NCBI RefSeq assembly: GCF_001040945.1 | Contig: NZ_CP011930.1 | Location: 1,860,001 to 1,924,000, forward strand | Source of the DNA: Herbaspirillum seropedicae | Lineage (GTDB): Bacteria; Pseudomonadota; Gammaproteobacteria; Burkholderiales; Burkholderiaceae_D | Length of the DNA stretch: 64,000 nucleotides | Direction: 5' to 3' | Shown here: one piece after another, positions 56,729 to 64,000 of the stretch | Layout of the letters: the number at the start of each line of letters is the position of its first letter | How positions within the stretch are numbered: position 1 is the stretch's first letter | Program-made: the position numbers and the translations under genes | The notes under the pieces: generated by a model | Database searches by the model: none | The model's input: only the letters and a program-made list of their open reading frames with translations | Told to the model about the DNA's origin: nothing

Positions 56729-58057
56729 ATGCTCCCGGATATCTCGCCATCGCGGCTTGCCGCCGTACCATTTGACGCCAGGGCCGCGCGCCCGGGTGTC
56801 AAGGATGGTTTCGGCAATTTGTTGGACGAAGAAACCGGATATGCCAGAGGCAGGATCCTCCGTTCCCATGTGGAGGAAATGCGCAGATTCAATTACGGGC
56901 AGCGTCTCGCCGCAGAGAGATTGCGGCTGTTCGGCGAGACCTCCATCGGCGTATTTGGCGGCCATGCCGGGGACTTTTCCCTGAGTCAGGGAGATACACG
57001 GACCTGGTGCGAGGAGTGGCTCGGCCCCAGCCGCATGGAGCGGCAGTTCCAGAATGCCGCCAGGATCCATCTGGGGGGCGATGACCAAGCCCGGGCAGCG
57101 CTGTTCAATCGCACCTCGGCAGGGATCATCACCGCCATCGCCGCCCTGGCCGGCCATGGGATCGTGATGTCATTGCTGCCGCCAGAGGGCCGTTCGCACG
57201 CCTCGGTACGTCGTGGCGCGGCTCTGGCCAATGCCCGCTTGCATGAGCACACGGCGCAACAGAACTGGCAGCAGTCCATCGAGCGCGTCAGGCCGGACCT
57301 GGTGGTCATCACGCCGGTCACGAGCGATCTGGACATCCTGCGCGATGACGGCATGCTCAACATGATCCAGATCGCCCATGCGGTCGGGGCCGTGGTGCTG
57401 GTTGATGACGCCTATGGCGCGCGCCTGCGTCCGGCCTTGTGCGATGGCGTCTCCGCGCTCTCGCTGGGGGCAGACCTGGTCATCACCAGTTGCGACAAGG
57501 CAGGCCTGCATGGTCCGCGCGCCGGATTGATGGGCGGCGATGCCGCCGCGATCACCACCCTGCAGGCGCGTTCGCGTGAGTGGGGTACGGATGCGCGTGC
57601 GCCGACCATGGCCGGTGTGCTGCGGGCATTGCAGGCCTACACCTCGCTGCAGTTGATCAGCGAGGCTGCCTGCGGAAAGCGCTTGGCCGAGGCGGTCAGC
57701 CATGAACTCGGCGCCTGGGTCAGGCATAGCCCGCTCGGCGTCATGTTGGACGCGGAAGACTTGTTGCGCTACCTGCTGATGCAGCGGGATATGGACGCCG
57801 GCTTCAGCGCGGCGGTCCCCTGCGAAGCCAGTGCGGCGGTCGGGATGATCCTGTTGCGTGAGTTTGGCATCCTCACTGCGCATTCCCATGGCGATCCCGG
57901 CGGCAGCGCTGCCTTGCATCTCAAGCCCACCAGCAAGTCGCTGGCCCGTACCGGCGGCATTGTATCGGTGGTGCAGGCATTGCGCGAATCGCTGAAGGCG
58001 GTGGCGGCGGTGATTGATCAGGAGGATCGCTTGCGGGAACTGATCCTCGGTGAATAA
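56729..58057 (+). CDS. Fold-type-I PLP-dependent enzyme, specificity unassigned
   Basis: A 442-residue protein. The PLP-lysine motif reads LGADLVITSCDKAGLHGPRAG (Lys in CDK), the Asp and neighbouring loop are VLVDDAYGARLRP, and NRTSAGIITAIAALAGHG is the phosphate-binding segment. The DKAGLHGPRAGLMGG wording lies between that of SelA and serine hydroxymethyltransferase, and no tight family match is visible. It is separated from the GAF gene by 68 bp on the same strand, and small unknown genes follow. A typical catabolic partner is lacking, so a biosynthetic or signalling role is open. ATG 56729 is chosen for its family-like start. Confidence 0.72.
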   Translation: MLPDISPSRLAAVPFDARAARPGVKDGFGNLLDEETGYARGRILRSHVEEMRRFNYGQRLAAERLRLFGETSIGVFGGHAGDFSLSQGDTRTWCEEWLGPSRMERQFQNAARIHLGGDDQARAALFNRTSAGIITAIAALAGHGIVMSLLPPEGRSHASVRRGAALANARLHEHTAQQNWQQSIERVRPDLVVITPVTSDLDILRDDGMLNMIQIAHAVGAVVLVDDAYGARLRPALCDGVSALSLGADLVITSCDKAGLHGPRAGLMGGDAAAITTLQARSREWGTDARAPTMAGVLRALQAYTSLQLISEAACGKRLAEAVSHELGAWVRHSPLGVMLDAEDLLRYLLMQRDMDAGFSAAVPCEASAAVGMILLREFGILTAHSHGDPGGSAALHLKPTSKSLARTGGIVSVVQALRESLKAVAAVIDQEDRLRELILGE

Positions 58058-58109
58058 GAGGGGACCAGCGCACGCGCTATCCGTCAATGGCGGTCCTGCA
58101 GAGGCGAGT

Positions 58110-58182
58110 CATATCGTCAACATGATCAATATGATCAACATGATCAATGTGATCAATGTGATCAATGTGATCAACATGGTCG
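58110..58182 (+). repeat. 9-bp tandem repeat (ATGATCAAC-type)
   Basis: About seven to eight copies of a 9-base unit varying as ATGATCAAT, ATGATCAAC and GTGATCAAT run head to tail. In one frame they would encode Asn-Met-Ile/Asn-Val-Ile triplets. Each unit holds a TGATCA palindrome. They sit between the PLP-enzyme gene and the next gene. Confidence 0.85.
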
Positions 58183-58305
58183 ACGTAGAAGGCCGGCTGC
58201 GAGGCTGTCTGGCCGCCGACCTGCTCACCGACGATGGTGCATTTCCGATTAATCGTGAGTCGTGAATCTTTCTATAACCCAACTGACAGAACCCTATCAG
58301 AGCCT

Positions 58306-58773
58306 ATGAACAATCCCGGTGTAAACATGCCCGCGTTAGCGGCGCTGGACGCGGACGAGCTCCGGGTCATGATCACTTCGGTCAACAAGCTCACCAACCA
58401 GATGGCTGTGCTCACGGACTATTTCGAGCGTGCCGGTTCCCGTCTGCACCAACAGCAAACGGAGGACCTGGACAAGGCGGTGGAACGGATACTGCGCGAA
58501 GGCTACGGTCCGGAAGAGACGGGCAGCATCGAACTGGAATTGGCCATGCCAGTGCTGCGCGCAGTGGGCGCCGAGGTCTTCGTCAAGAAGCTCTTATGGG
58601 GCGAAGAGGAAGATGACCTCACGCTGGCGTGCGCGATGGCCAAGGTGATTCCTCAATTCGAATGCCTGGTGCAGGAGCATCCCTTCCTGCTGTTGAGCCA
58701 GGCAGCCGATTGCCTGGACGCGATCAGGAACTTCAGGCTGCCAGGCACACCCAATGATGGCCTGACCGCTTGA
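58306..58773 (+). CDS. Protein of unknown function (155 aa)
   Basis: A 155-residue soluble, acidic, mainly helical protein. Notable are LRVMITSVNKLTNQMAVLTDYF, DLDKAVERILREGYGPEETG and the Cys-containing VIPQFECLVQEHPFLLLSQ. There is no signal peptide or membrane span. The start codon at 58306 lacks a strong ribosome site (AGAGCCT upstream). I do not recognise the family. It belongs to the run of small genes between the PLP enzyme and the chemoreceptor genes. Confidence 0.65.
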   Translation: MNNPGVNMPALAALDADELRVMITSVNKLTNQMAVLTDYFERAGSRLHQQQTEDLDKAVERILREGYGPEETGSIELELAMPVLRAVGAEVFVKKLLWGEEEDDLTLACAMAKVIPQFECLVQEHPFLLLSQAADCLDAIRNFRLPGTPNDGLTA

Positions 58774-58879
58774 GGGGCAGCGCCGCAGCGTGGGCAGGTC
58801 TTCTTTCCTGATTGCAAGGTGGGGCTCAGTGCGCGGCTCGATGCGCCGCTCAACCCGGAATGGATTCGCTCTTGATGAA

Positions 58880-59143
58880 ATGAACTCTATGGAACTGGCC
58901 AGCAAATACGCCTTACAGATCCGCGATCTTGCCCTGCAAGCCGATGCCGGCGAGGACATGATCGAGGCGCTCAACTTCACCCTCTCTCACGCCAAGCGTG
59001 ATCTTGGCAGCGTCGCTTCTGCGCCCGCGGTGGCGTGCCAGCAGCAATTGTTTTCCTTCATGCGCGACATCTCCGAGGGCGCGTCGGCGGTGATGTATAA
59101 CGCCGTGCTGAACTGGGCCATCCGCGACCTGGAGCAGTCATAA
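58880..59143 (+). CDS. Protein of unknown function (87 aa)
   Basis: An 87-residue protein, MNSMELASKYALQIRD onwards, helical, with QADAGEDMIEALNFTLSHAKRD and MYNAVLNWAIRDLEQS. Starts at 58880 or 58889 are equally possible; the open frame continues upstream but without family character. No known domain. It lies 107 bp after the previous unknown gene and converges on the MerR-GAF gene. Confidence 0.5.
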   Translation: MNSMELASKYALQIRDLALQADAGEDMIEALNFTLSHAKRDLGSVASAPAVACQQQLFSFMRDISEGASAVMYNAVLNWAIRDLEQS

Positions 59144-59176
59144 CAGAAACGCGCAGACGTGCGCGGCGGAAACAGT

Positions 59177-59920
59177 CTATCTGGACTCCAGGATGTGCAG
59201 CCGGAGGATATCCGAGGCCAGCATCGCCAGTTCTTCCAGCGCTTGCTGTTCATGGGAGCGCAGAATACGTGGTTCGGTATCGATGACGCACAGGGAGCCG
59301 AACGCCTTGCCCTCGTACATCAGGCGCACCCCCGCGTAGAAGCGGAAAAAGGGGGTGGACGTCACCAGCGGATTGTTCATGAAGCGCATGTCTGTCTGCG
59401 TGTCGCTGACGGCAAACACGCCTTCATGCGCGATCGTATAGTTGCAAAAGGCCCAGGCGCGCGGCGTCTCATTGAGGCTCAGGCCGTGCGCCGACTTGAA
59501 GATCTGGAGTTCCGATGTCAGGAAGGTGATCAGCGAAATGGGTGCATCGAGCAACTCGCTGGCCAGCCAGGTCAGGCGATCGAAGCGGGTATCCGGTGCC
59601 GAGCGCTCGATGATGCGTTCCACGAATGCGGCCCGGTCGCCTTCTTCTGCACCGGCAGGGTAGGCCAGGGCTTCCAGCTCTTCAGGCCCGTCCTCCTCTC
59701 CCACTGCCGGTACTTCCTGATGTCCGATGAGCGACATCACCGAACTCCGGCGCGTGCGGCGATGGCCGCCGGGCGTTTTCCAGGAAGCCAGCATTCCGCT
59801 TTCCATCCAGATCTGCGCAGTCGTAATGGACACGCCCAGCATCCGTGCGGCCTCACGGGAGGTCATCACCGGGTCGACGATCGACATATCCCTGACTTCA
59901 GGCGGTGTGGCGCGGCCCAT
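59177..59920 (-). CDS. MerR/excisionase-type HTH fused to a GAF domain
   Basis: A 247-residue protein. Residues 15-62 form a helix-turn-helix (SREAARMLGVSITTAQIWMESG, then TPGGHRRTRRSSVMSL) of the MerR/Xis type, in which GHRR contacts the minor groove. A linker of about 45 acidic residues leads to a GAF domain (about 108-245). The HTH plus sensory GAF suggests a ligand-controlled DNA-binding protein. The GAF half is a paralogue of the stand-alone protein at 56217. Its target is unknown; the promoter region 59921-60484 is wide. Confidence 0.8.
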   Translation of the reverse strand: MGRATPPEVRDMSIVDPVMTSREAARMLGVSITTAQIWMESGMLASWKTPGGHRRTRRSSVMSLIGHQEVPAVGEEDGPEELEALAYPAGAEEGDRAAFVERIIERSAPDTRFDRLTWLASELLDAPISLITFLTSELQIFKSAHGLSLNETPRAWAFCNYTIAHEGVFAVSDTQTDMRFMNNPLVTSTPFFRFYAGVRLMYEGKAFGSLCVIDTEPRILRSHEQQALEELAMLASDILRLHILESR

Positions 59921-60484
59921 CAGTGACGCCCTCCCAGAGGAGAGATAGGGAAAACAACATCATCTGATTTCATATTTCGTTTTTTTGCAAAAAGATTGTG
60001 AAGATATCAATGCGTGGCGTTATTGCGGATGACGGACGATCAAAACGTTTTCATGCGCTGATCCTGTTGGCCTCCATTGCGAGGAGGCAGCTTATTGCTC
60101 AGCTTTGTTCAGCTTTCCAGGTGTCTCATGGCCCGCGCAAGGCTGCGCCGGGGTGGGCTTCTTCGGTCTTGAGCCTGCATCCAAAATCTTTGAATTGTAA
60201 CCGCGACTATATTTCAGTGTTTGCCGGCGTGTCGTGGTTTGTCAGTAAGCTGACTTGCGTCATGGAGTCACAAGTTTTTTGTGGCTCAATGGCACGGCAA
60301 GCCGCAGCGCGGCTGCTGCCGTTGGCCCTGTGACCTGGACGTGGTCCGGAAGTAGGAGGAGGGGAGTGGACGGCGGGCCTCTGCCCGCGCGATGGGTGCG
60401 ACCGCAGCCAGGGCCCAAGGGTTGGTGGCCCGGCTGATCGCTGCTAGCGCGATGGTCTGGAGCGAATGCGCCTGCTGGCCATCG
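59921..60484. other. Intergenic region upstream of the MerR-GAF gene
   Basis: This 564-bp stretch has no convincing gene on either strand. 59940-60000 is AT-rich with a T6 run and may be the promoter of the minus-strand gene. From 60300 it is GC-rich with GGCGGGC-CTCT-GCCCGC (60378-60392), a small hairpin without T-tail. It also receives the 3' end of the minus-strand gene at 60485. Confidence 0.5.
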
Positions 60485-60796
60485 CTATTTTTTCTCAGCG
60501 GTCATCGGCGCATATTTCCACTGATCAGGCAGGAAGGTGTTGACGTTATCGATATAGGTCTGGATGAATTTGTTATCGACATCCGTATGGATGTGCATGT
60601 TCAGGCGTGACGTATGGATCTCCGATAGCAGTCGACGAAAGTCCGGATCGTTCCTGGCGATGGCGGTGAGCGTATGCAGGATGGAAGTGTGCGCTTCGCG
60701 GATGGCGATGTCGGTCTCCAGCAGCTTGGCCATCTGCGCCAGCATCAGATGCTGTTGTTCAACGACTCGGCACAGCGTATGAAAGTCAGTTTCCAT
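60485..60796 (-). CDS. Protein of unknown function (103 aa)
   Basis: A 103-residue helical protein, METDFHTLCRVVEQQHLMLAQMAKLLETD, with a His-rich centre (SRLNMHIHTDVDNKFI) and a C-terminal FLPDQWKYAPMTAEKK. No signal or membrane span. It is 44 bp downstream of the 120-residue gene on the same strand and is likely co-transcribed with it and perhaps with cheY. No family recognised. Confidence 0.65.
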   Translation of the reverse strand: METDFHTLCRVVEQQHLMLAQMAKLLETDIAIREAHTSILHTLTAIARNDPDFRRLLSEIHTSRLNMHIHTDVDNKFIQTYIDNVNTFLPDQWKYAPMTAEKK

Positions 60797-60840
60797 GGTT
60801 TAGGTCAGTAGGTTGGATGATCGGAACGACGGGCAGGTCT

Positions 60841-61203
60841 TCAGGACGACGTCACCGGAGCAGGCGCCGCCGCCTCCGGATACGGTTCTGCCGGTGCGCT
60901 GTGCGCATGTCCGGGGCCGGCATATTCTTCGCAGAGCGCCACCAGCGCCGGCATCGCAGGGATGTCCGCACGGCTGCGCAGGATCTCCAGCACCTCGCCG
61001 ATCTGCTTGCGGCTGGGCACGATCTCGATGGCGCTTTTATGGATCCATTTGCGGATGAGCTGATACAGCTCGTCCAGCGGGAGCGTGGCCACTTCCGCGC
61101 GGGTGGGGACTTTCACATTCAGCGGATGTGGCCTGCCGGACTGGTGGGCGACCGCTGCCTCGATGTTCTCCAACGGGATATTGAAATGGTCTTGGGACTG
61201 CAT
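60841..61203 (-). CDS. Protein of unknown function (120 aa)
   Basis: A 120-residue protein with a folded middle (TLPLDELYQLIRKWIHKSAIEI, then PSRKQIGEVLEILRSRADIPAM) and a disordered Pro/Ala-rich C-terminus (EPYPEAAAPAPVTSS). It lies between cheY (260 bp upstream) and the 103-residue gene. No domain recognised. Position beside cheY suggests a link to chemotaxis signalling, but nothing in the sequence proves it. Confidence 0.65.
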   Translation of the reverse strand: MQSQDHFNIPLENIEAAVAHQSGRPHPLNVKVPTRAEVATLPLDELYQLIRKWIHKSAIEIVPSRKQIGEVLEILRSRADIPAMPALVALCEEYAGPGHAHSAPAEPYPEAAAPAPVTSS

Positions 61204-61463
61204 CGCGTGACTAGCTCCTTGGTGTGGTCGGGAAAGGCGACATTGGCGGGAAGCCAGTGCTCAGGCCTTCCTCTTCAAAAATGGACAGCATGCGCGTGCG
61301 CTATCGACTCGAGGTTCTGCGCCGCGCCGCTCTGCGCAGCGCCACCTGCGCTTGCCACTGCGCTTCATGGATATCCTCCGCAGTCGAAGCGCAGCACTAT
61401 GGGTCCTGTACATGGCGGCAGATCGCACTGAGGTATCGAGGCCTCGCCTGCGCGGCCCCAGCC

Positions 61464-61868
61464 TTATTGCAGCCCCATGCTGCTGCGACGCTGCAGGATC
61501 TTGCTGATCTTGTCGTCCAGCGTTGCGGCATTGAAGGGCTTGACGATGTAGCCATCTGCCCCGGTTTCTGCCGCCAGCACGATGTTCTCCTTCTTTGCCT
61601 CGGCGCTGACCATGAGTACCGGCAGTCGCTTGAGTCGCGGTGTCTCGCGGATCTTCTTCAGCAGGCCCAGCCCGTCCATGCCCGGCATGTTCCAGTCAGT
61701 GATCACGAAACTGATGGGAAGCGCGCCGGACTCCAGAATCTTCCATGCCGATGTGCCATCGTCGGCATCGGTGACCTTCAGGTACTCCAGCTCCTTGAGC
61801 AGCCCGATGATGATGCGCCGCATCGTCGAAAAATCATCAACCACCAGAAAGTGTTGGTCCGTGCTCAC
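61464..61868 (-). CDS. cheY: CheY-like single-domain response regulator
   Basis: A 134-residue receiver domain with the full active site: acidic pair Asp 11-12, phospho-acceptor Asp 58 ([10 protein letters not shown]), Ser 88 in MVSAE and Lys 110 in [26 protein letters not shown] is close to CheY of motility systems. There is no output domain. It is divergent from the tandem-tip chemoreceptor gene by 496 bp. It may switch flagellar motors or act in another pathway; no cheA or cheW is in the window. Confidence 0.92.
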   Translation of the reverse strand: MSTDQHFLVVDDFSTMRRIIIGLLKELEYLKVTDADDGTSAWKILESGALPISFVITDWNMPGMDGLGLLKKIRETPRLKRLPVLMVSAEAKKENIVLAAETGADGYIVKPFNAATLDDKISKILQRRSSMGLQ

Positions 61869-62364
61869 TACGGCTCCTTTCAGCCTGACGAACGCTTGTC
61901 GAGTCGCGTTCTGATTGGGTTTCCAGCGCCGCGCCGCGGGCGTGGCCCTTGGCGATTCCCCCTTGTTTTTGTCGGCGGTGGAGGTGAAATATCAAATTTG
62001 TTTACGAATAAAATACCAAATCTACAAAATATGCTCTCACAATTGCATCAAAGATGCAAAATATGTAAAATATGTAACACCTTCAGGCAGAAGGGCTTAG
62101 GGGTAAGCCCGCCATGGGAGGTGCTGGTGCTGGATCTGCGCGCGTAAGCAATTACGCAATTAACTACGTAACTTGTTCGTGACTGCGGATCGTGCCAAAG
62201 GGGGGCGGCGTGTGCTGCCGACGTCATAGCAATCACCAATAACGAAAGCATCGGTAGCTGAAGTGGGCGGTTCCTGCGAATGTCGGCGCGAGGGCGATGT
62301 CCTTGTTTCCGCATGACCAAGGCGTGCCTCGATCCCGGCTGCCAGTTCACTGAAAGGAATCCTC
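61869..62364. promoter_or_regulatory. Divergent region between cheY and the soluble chemoreceptor gene
   Basis: No gene fits here. 61975-62090 is strongly AT-rich. A perfect palindrome TTGCATC-AAA-GATGCAA (62043-62059) is a candidate operator, followed by two ATATGTAA copies (62061-62077) and a GGGCTTA-GGGG-TAAGCCC hairpin (62093-62110). 62110-62340 is ordinary GC-rich sequence. Confidence 0.5.
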
Positions 62365-64000
62365 GTGGCCCTGGTCAAAAAAAACATTCCGAGTCTGTCG
62401 GCAGCCTCCTTCCACGATAACGACGCCAATCGCAAAGGCGGCGTTTCGGTGCGCGAGGCGGAGGCGCAGCGCAAGCGTGCACGCACGTTGGCCAAGCAGC
62501 AGCAGGCGGCCGAGCGTATCGCTGCCGCCACGGGTGAGTTGTCCTCGGGCATCAATGAGGCTGCCTCAGCGGCAGAACAGCTGCGGCGGGCGGCCAACCA
62601 GATTTCGGCAGGGGCGGAGGAAGCTTCCGGGGCGGCGCAAGAATCCACCAGTGCATTCCACCTGGTCACCGAATCGATCGGGATTCAGTTGCAGAGCGCT
62701 GAGGTGAGCGAGTCCAAGGTCAATGCCTGTCAGTTGGTCATCACCAGCACCTCCAGCGACGTCGCCAATCTCATCGCCAATGTGACCGTGGCCGGCCAGC
62801 GCCAGCAAGGTTCGGTGGCCATGGTGAGCGAACTGGAGGCGCAGGCCTCCAACATCGGCGATATCGTCAAGGCGGTCGCCCGCATTGCCGACCAGACCAA
62901 TCTGCTGGCGCTCAATGCAGCCATCGAAGCAGCGCGCGCCGGCAAGCACGGCAAGGGCTTTGCGGTGGTGGCCGATGAAGTGCGGACCCTGGCGGAAACC
63001 TCCGAACGCAGCGCCAAGCAGATCCAGGACCTGGTCGGCCAGATTCAGCAAGACGTCAAGTCCATTGCCGAGGGCATCAACAATTCCGCCCGGGTCCTGG
63101 GCGCCGAAGTGGAAAACGGCAAGGTCATCACGGCGCAGCTGGAACGCATCGGCGTGGACTTCCGCGAAATCGCCCGTGGAGTGGTGGAGATCAGTGCGGG
63201 CGCGAAGCAATCCGACACGGCGGCGCAACAGGCGATGAAGGGCTCGCAGGATATTGCGGCGGCTGCATTGCAGCAGGCGGCAGCGGCGGAAGAAACGGCC
63301 AAGACCGTCAGCGAGCAGTCGCAAGCCCTGGCTGAGGCTGAACAGGCCGCACAGGCGCTGGCGGAGGTGGCCGAAGAGCTGAAGAACTCCACCGATGTGG
63401 CCAAGAGTGCCGAGGTGGTGGCTTCCAGCGCTGAACAGCTGTCGTCGGCGGTGGAAGAGATCAACCGCGCCAGCGCGCAGATCATGGGCGCGCTGGAGGA
63501 AATCAGCAAGGGCGCGCAGGTGGCCGCAGCCGCCAGCGAGGAATCGTCCACGGCCATCGGCCAGATCGAAAAGGGCGTGGAAGTCGCGCAGCAGCGGGCC
63601 ACCGTGAGCGGGGAAAAAGTCAAAGGCATCCAGTCCTTGCTCATTACCAACAAGGAAGCGGTGGGCAGTCTCATCGACGGCATCGCCACCTCGGTGAAGG
63701 CCACGCAGGACAGCATCAAGCAGGTCCGCGACCTGGACCAGGTCTCGCGCCGCATCGACAAGATCGTCGAAGCGATCACCACAGTCTCGATCCAGACCAA
63801 CATGCTGGCCGTCAATGGTTCGGTCGAAGCCGCCCGGGCCGGTGAATTCGGCAAGGGCTTCGTGGTGGTCTCGACCGATATCCGCAACCTGGCGCGCGAC
63901 TCCGCAGAGAATGCCGATCGCATCAAGGATCTGGTCAAGGCCGTGCAGGACCAGATCGCCCTGGTCAGCGCGGACCTGGAAGACATCGTCAAGGCCGCCC
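62365..64000 (+). CDS. Soluble chemoreceptor with two tandem signalling tips (partial)
   Basis: The gene runs off the window (545 codons seen). The start is GTG at 62365 with AAAGGA seven bases before it. There is no membrane segment; the whole protein is coiled coil after a basic 60-residue N-terminus. Two hairpin tips are present: [20 protein letters not shown] (about residues 174-193, with [15 protein letters not shown]) and [20 protein letters not shown] (about 473-492, with [15 protein letters not shown]). The first is canonical, the second partly changed (NGSV for NAAI, STDI for ADEV). Two tips imply two CheA/CheW docking points or one specialised one. Usual receptors have one. Confidence 0.9.
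   Translation, partial: MALVKKNIPSLSAASFHDNDANRKGGVSVREAEAQRKRARTLAKQQQAAERIAAATGELSSGINEAASAAEQLRRAANQISAGAEEASGAAQESTSAFHLVTESIGIQLQSAEVSESKVNACQLVITSTSSDVANLIANVTVAGQRQQGSVAMVSELEAQASNIGDIVKAVARIADQTNLLALNAAIEAARAGKHGKGFAVVADEVRTLAETSERSAKQIQDLVGQIQQDVKSIAEGINNSARVLGAEVENGKVITAQLERIGVDFREIARGVVEISAGAKQSDTAAQQAMKGSQDIAAAALQQAAAAEETAKTVSEQSQALAEAEQAAQALAEVAEELKNSTDVAKSAEVVASSAEQLSSAVEEINRASAQIMGALEEISKGAQVAAAASEESSTAIGQIEKGVEVAQQRATVSGEKVKGIQSLLITNKEAVGSLIDGIATSVKATQDSIKQVRDLDQVSRRIDKIVEAITTVSIQTNMLAVNGSVEAARAGEFGKGFVVVSTDIRNLARDSAENADRIKDLVKAVQDQIALVSADLEDIVKAA

Noticed and set aside
58110..58182. Possible CRISPR array
   Set aside because: Units are 9 bp with no spacers and no cas genes lie near.
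58050..58265. 71-codon frame across the 9-bp repeat, starting inside the end of the PLP-enzyme gene
   Set aside because: A GTG start without ribosome site; the Asn-Met-Ile repeats follow from the DNA repeat and the rest shows no family.
62160..62669. Minus-strand frame before and into the soluble receptor gene
   Set aside because: It overlaps a clear chemoreceptor and has no domain or ribosome site.

Overview
The window is a GC-rich, gene-dense chromosomal segment from a betaproteobacterium. A phasin gene, SsuEADCB sulfonate utilisation, CysTWA sulfate uptake, 4-hydroxyphenylpyruvate and D-amino acid catabolism, large cytoplasmic and membrane chemoreceptors and a TGC-N3-GCA (PhbF/PhaR-like) motif before the phasin all fit an Oxalobacteraceae member, most likely Herbaspirillum. 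That genus call is inference from gene content and order; no rRNA or tRNA gene is present to anchor it.

Layout. 1-7.4 kb: housekeeping and accessory genes (CinA-like domain protein, phasin, deacetylase plus EamA exporter, XRE regulator with divergent methyltransferase, PbpG-type endopeptidase), then a pair of intergenic REP-like repeats. 7.4-19.9 kb: a sulfur island with an IclR regulator, sulfate-binding protein, ssuEADCB plus a Mop-domain protein, a catalytically degenerate EAL protein, an RBBP9-like hydrolase, cysTWA and cysB. 20-23 kb: a small ORF, a 274-bp cloverleaf-forming inverted-repeat element touching the stop codon of an M15 peptidase gene, a small lipoprotein, a strong small-RNA candidate and a phosphodiester glycosidase. 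23.4-28.3 kb: a complete livJHMGF branched-chain amino acid transporter.

28.3-32.4 kb: an accessory insert made of a Tle3-type type VI secretion lipase and its Tla3 (DUF2875) adaptor. It has no VgrG and no recognisable immunity gene, and it is bracketed by intact livF and a decayed second 3' end of livF (117 bp, 3 mismatches). 32.6-38 kb: a three-subunit GMC-flavoprotein/cytochrome c sugar-acid or alcohol dehydrogenase, an amino-acid binding protein and an unknown lipoprotein. 38.2-49 kb: hppD with a divergent Lrp-type regulator, an ada-esterase-alkB alkylation-repair operon, an EamA transporter with a divergent AraC regulator, a transmembrane MCP, and dadA with a divergent Lrp-type regulator. 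49-55.5 kb: a YdeP-like molybdoenzyme with a small partner, a MocR-type regulator divergent from a GST, and a CBS-domain CorC/HlyC-like membrane protein.

55.5-64 kb starts with an AT-rich stretch and holds an unusual sensory block: a stand-alone GAF protein, an unassigned fold-type-I PLP enzyme, several small unknown proteins, a MerR-HTH/GAF fusion, a CheY and the start of a soluble chemoreceptor with two tandem signalling tips. This block and the Tle3/Tla3 insert are the two most promising places for undescribed biology. No transposase, integrase, CRISPR array, tRNA or rRNA gene was seen.
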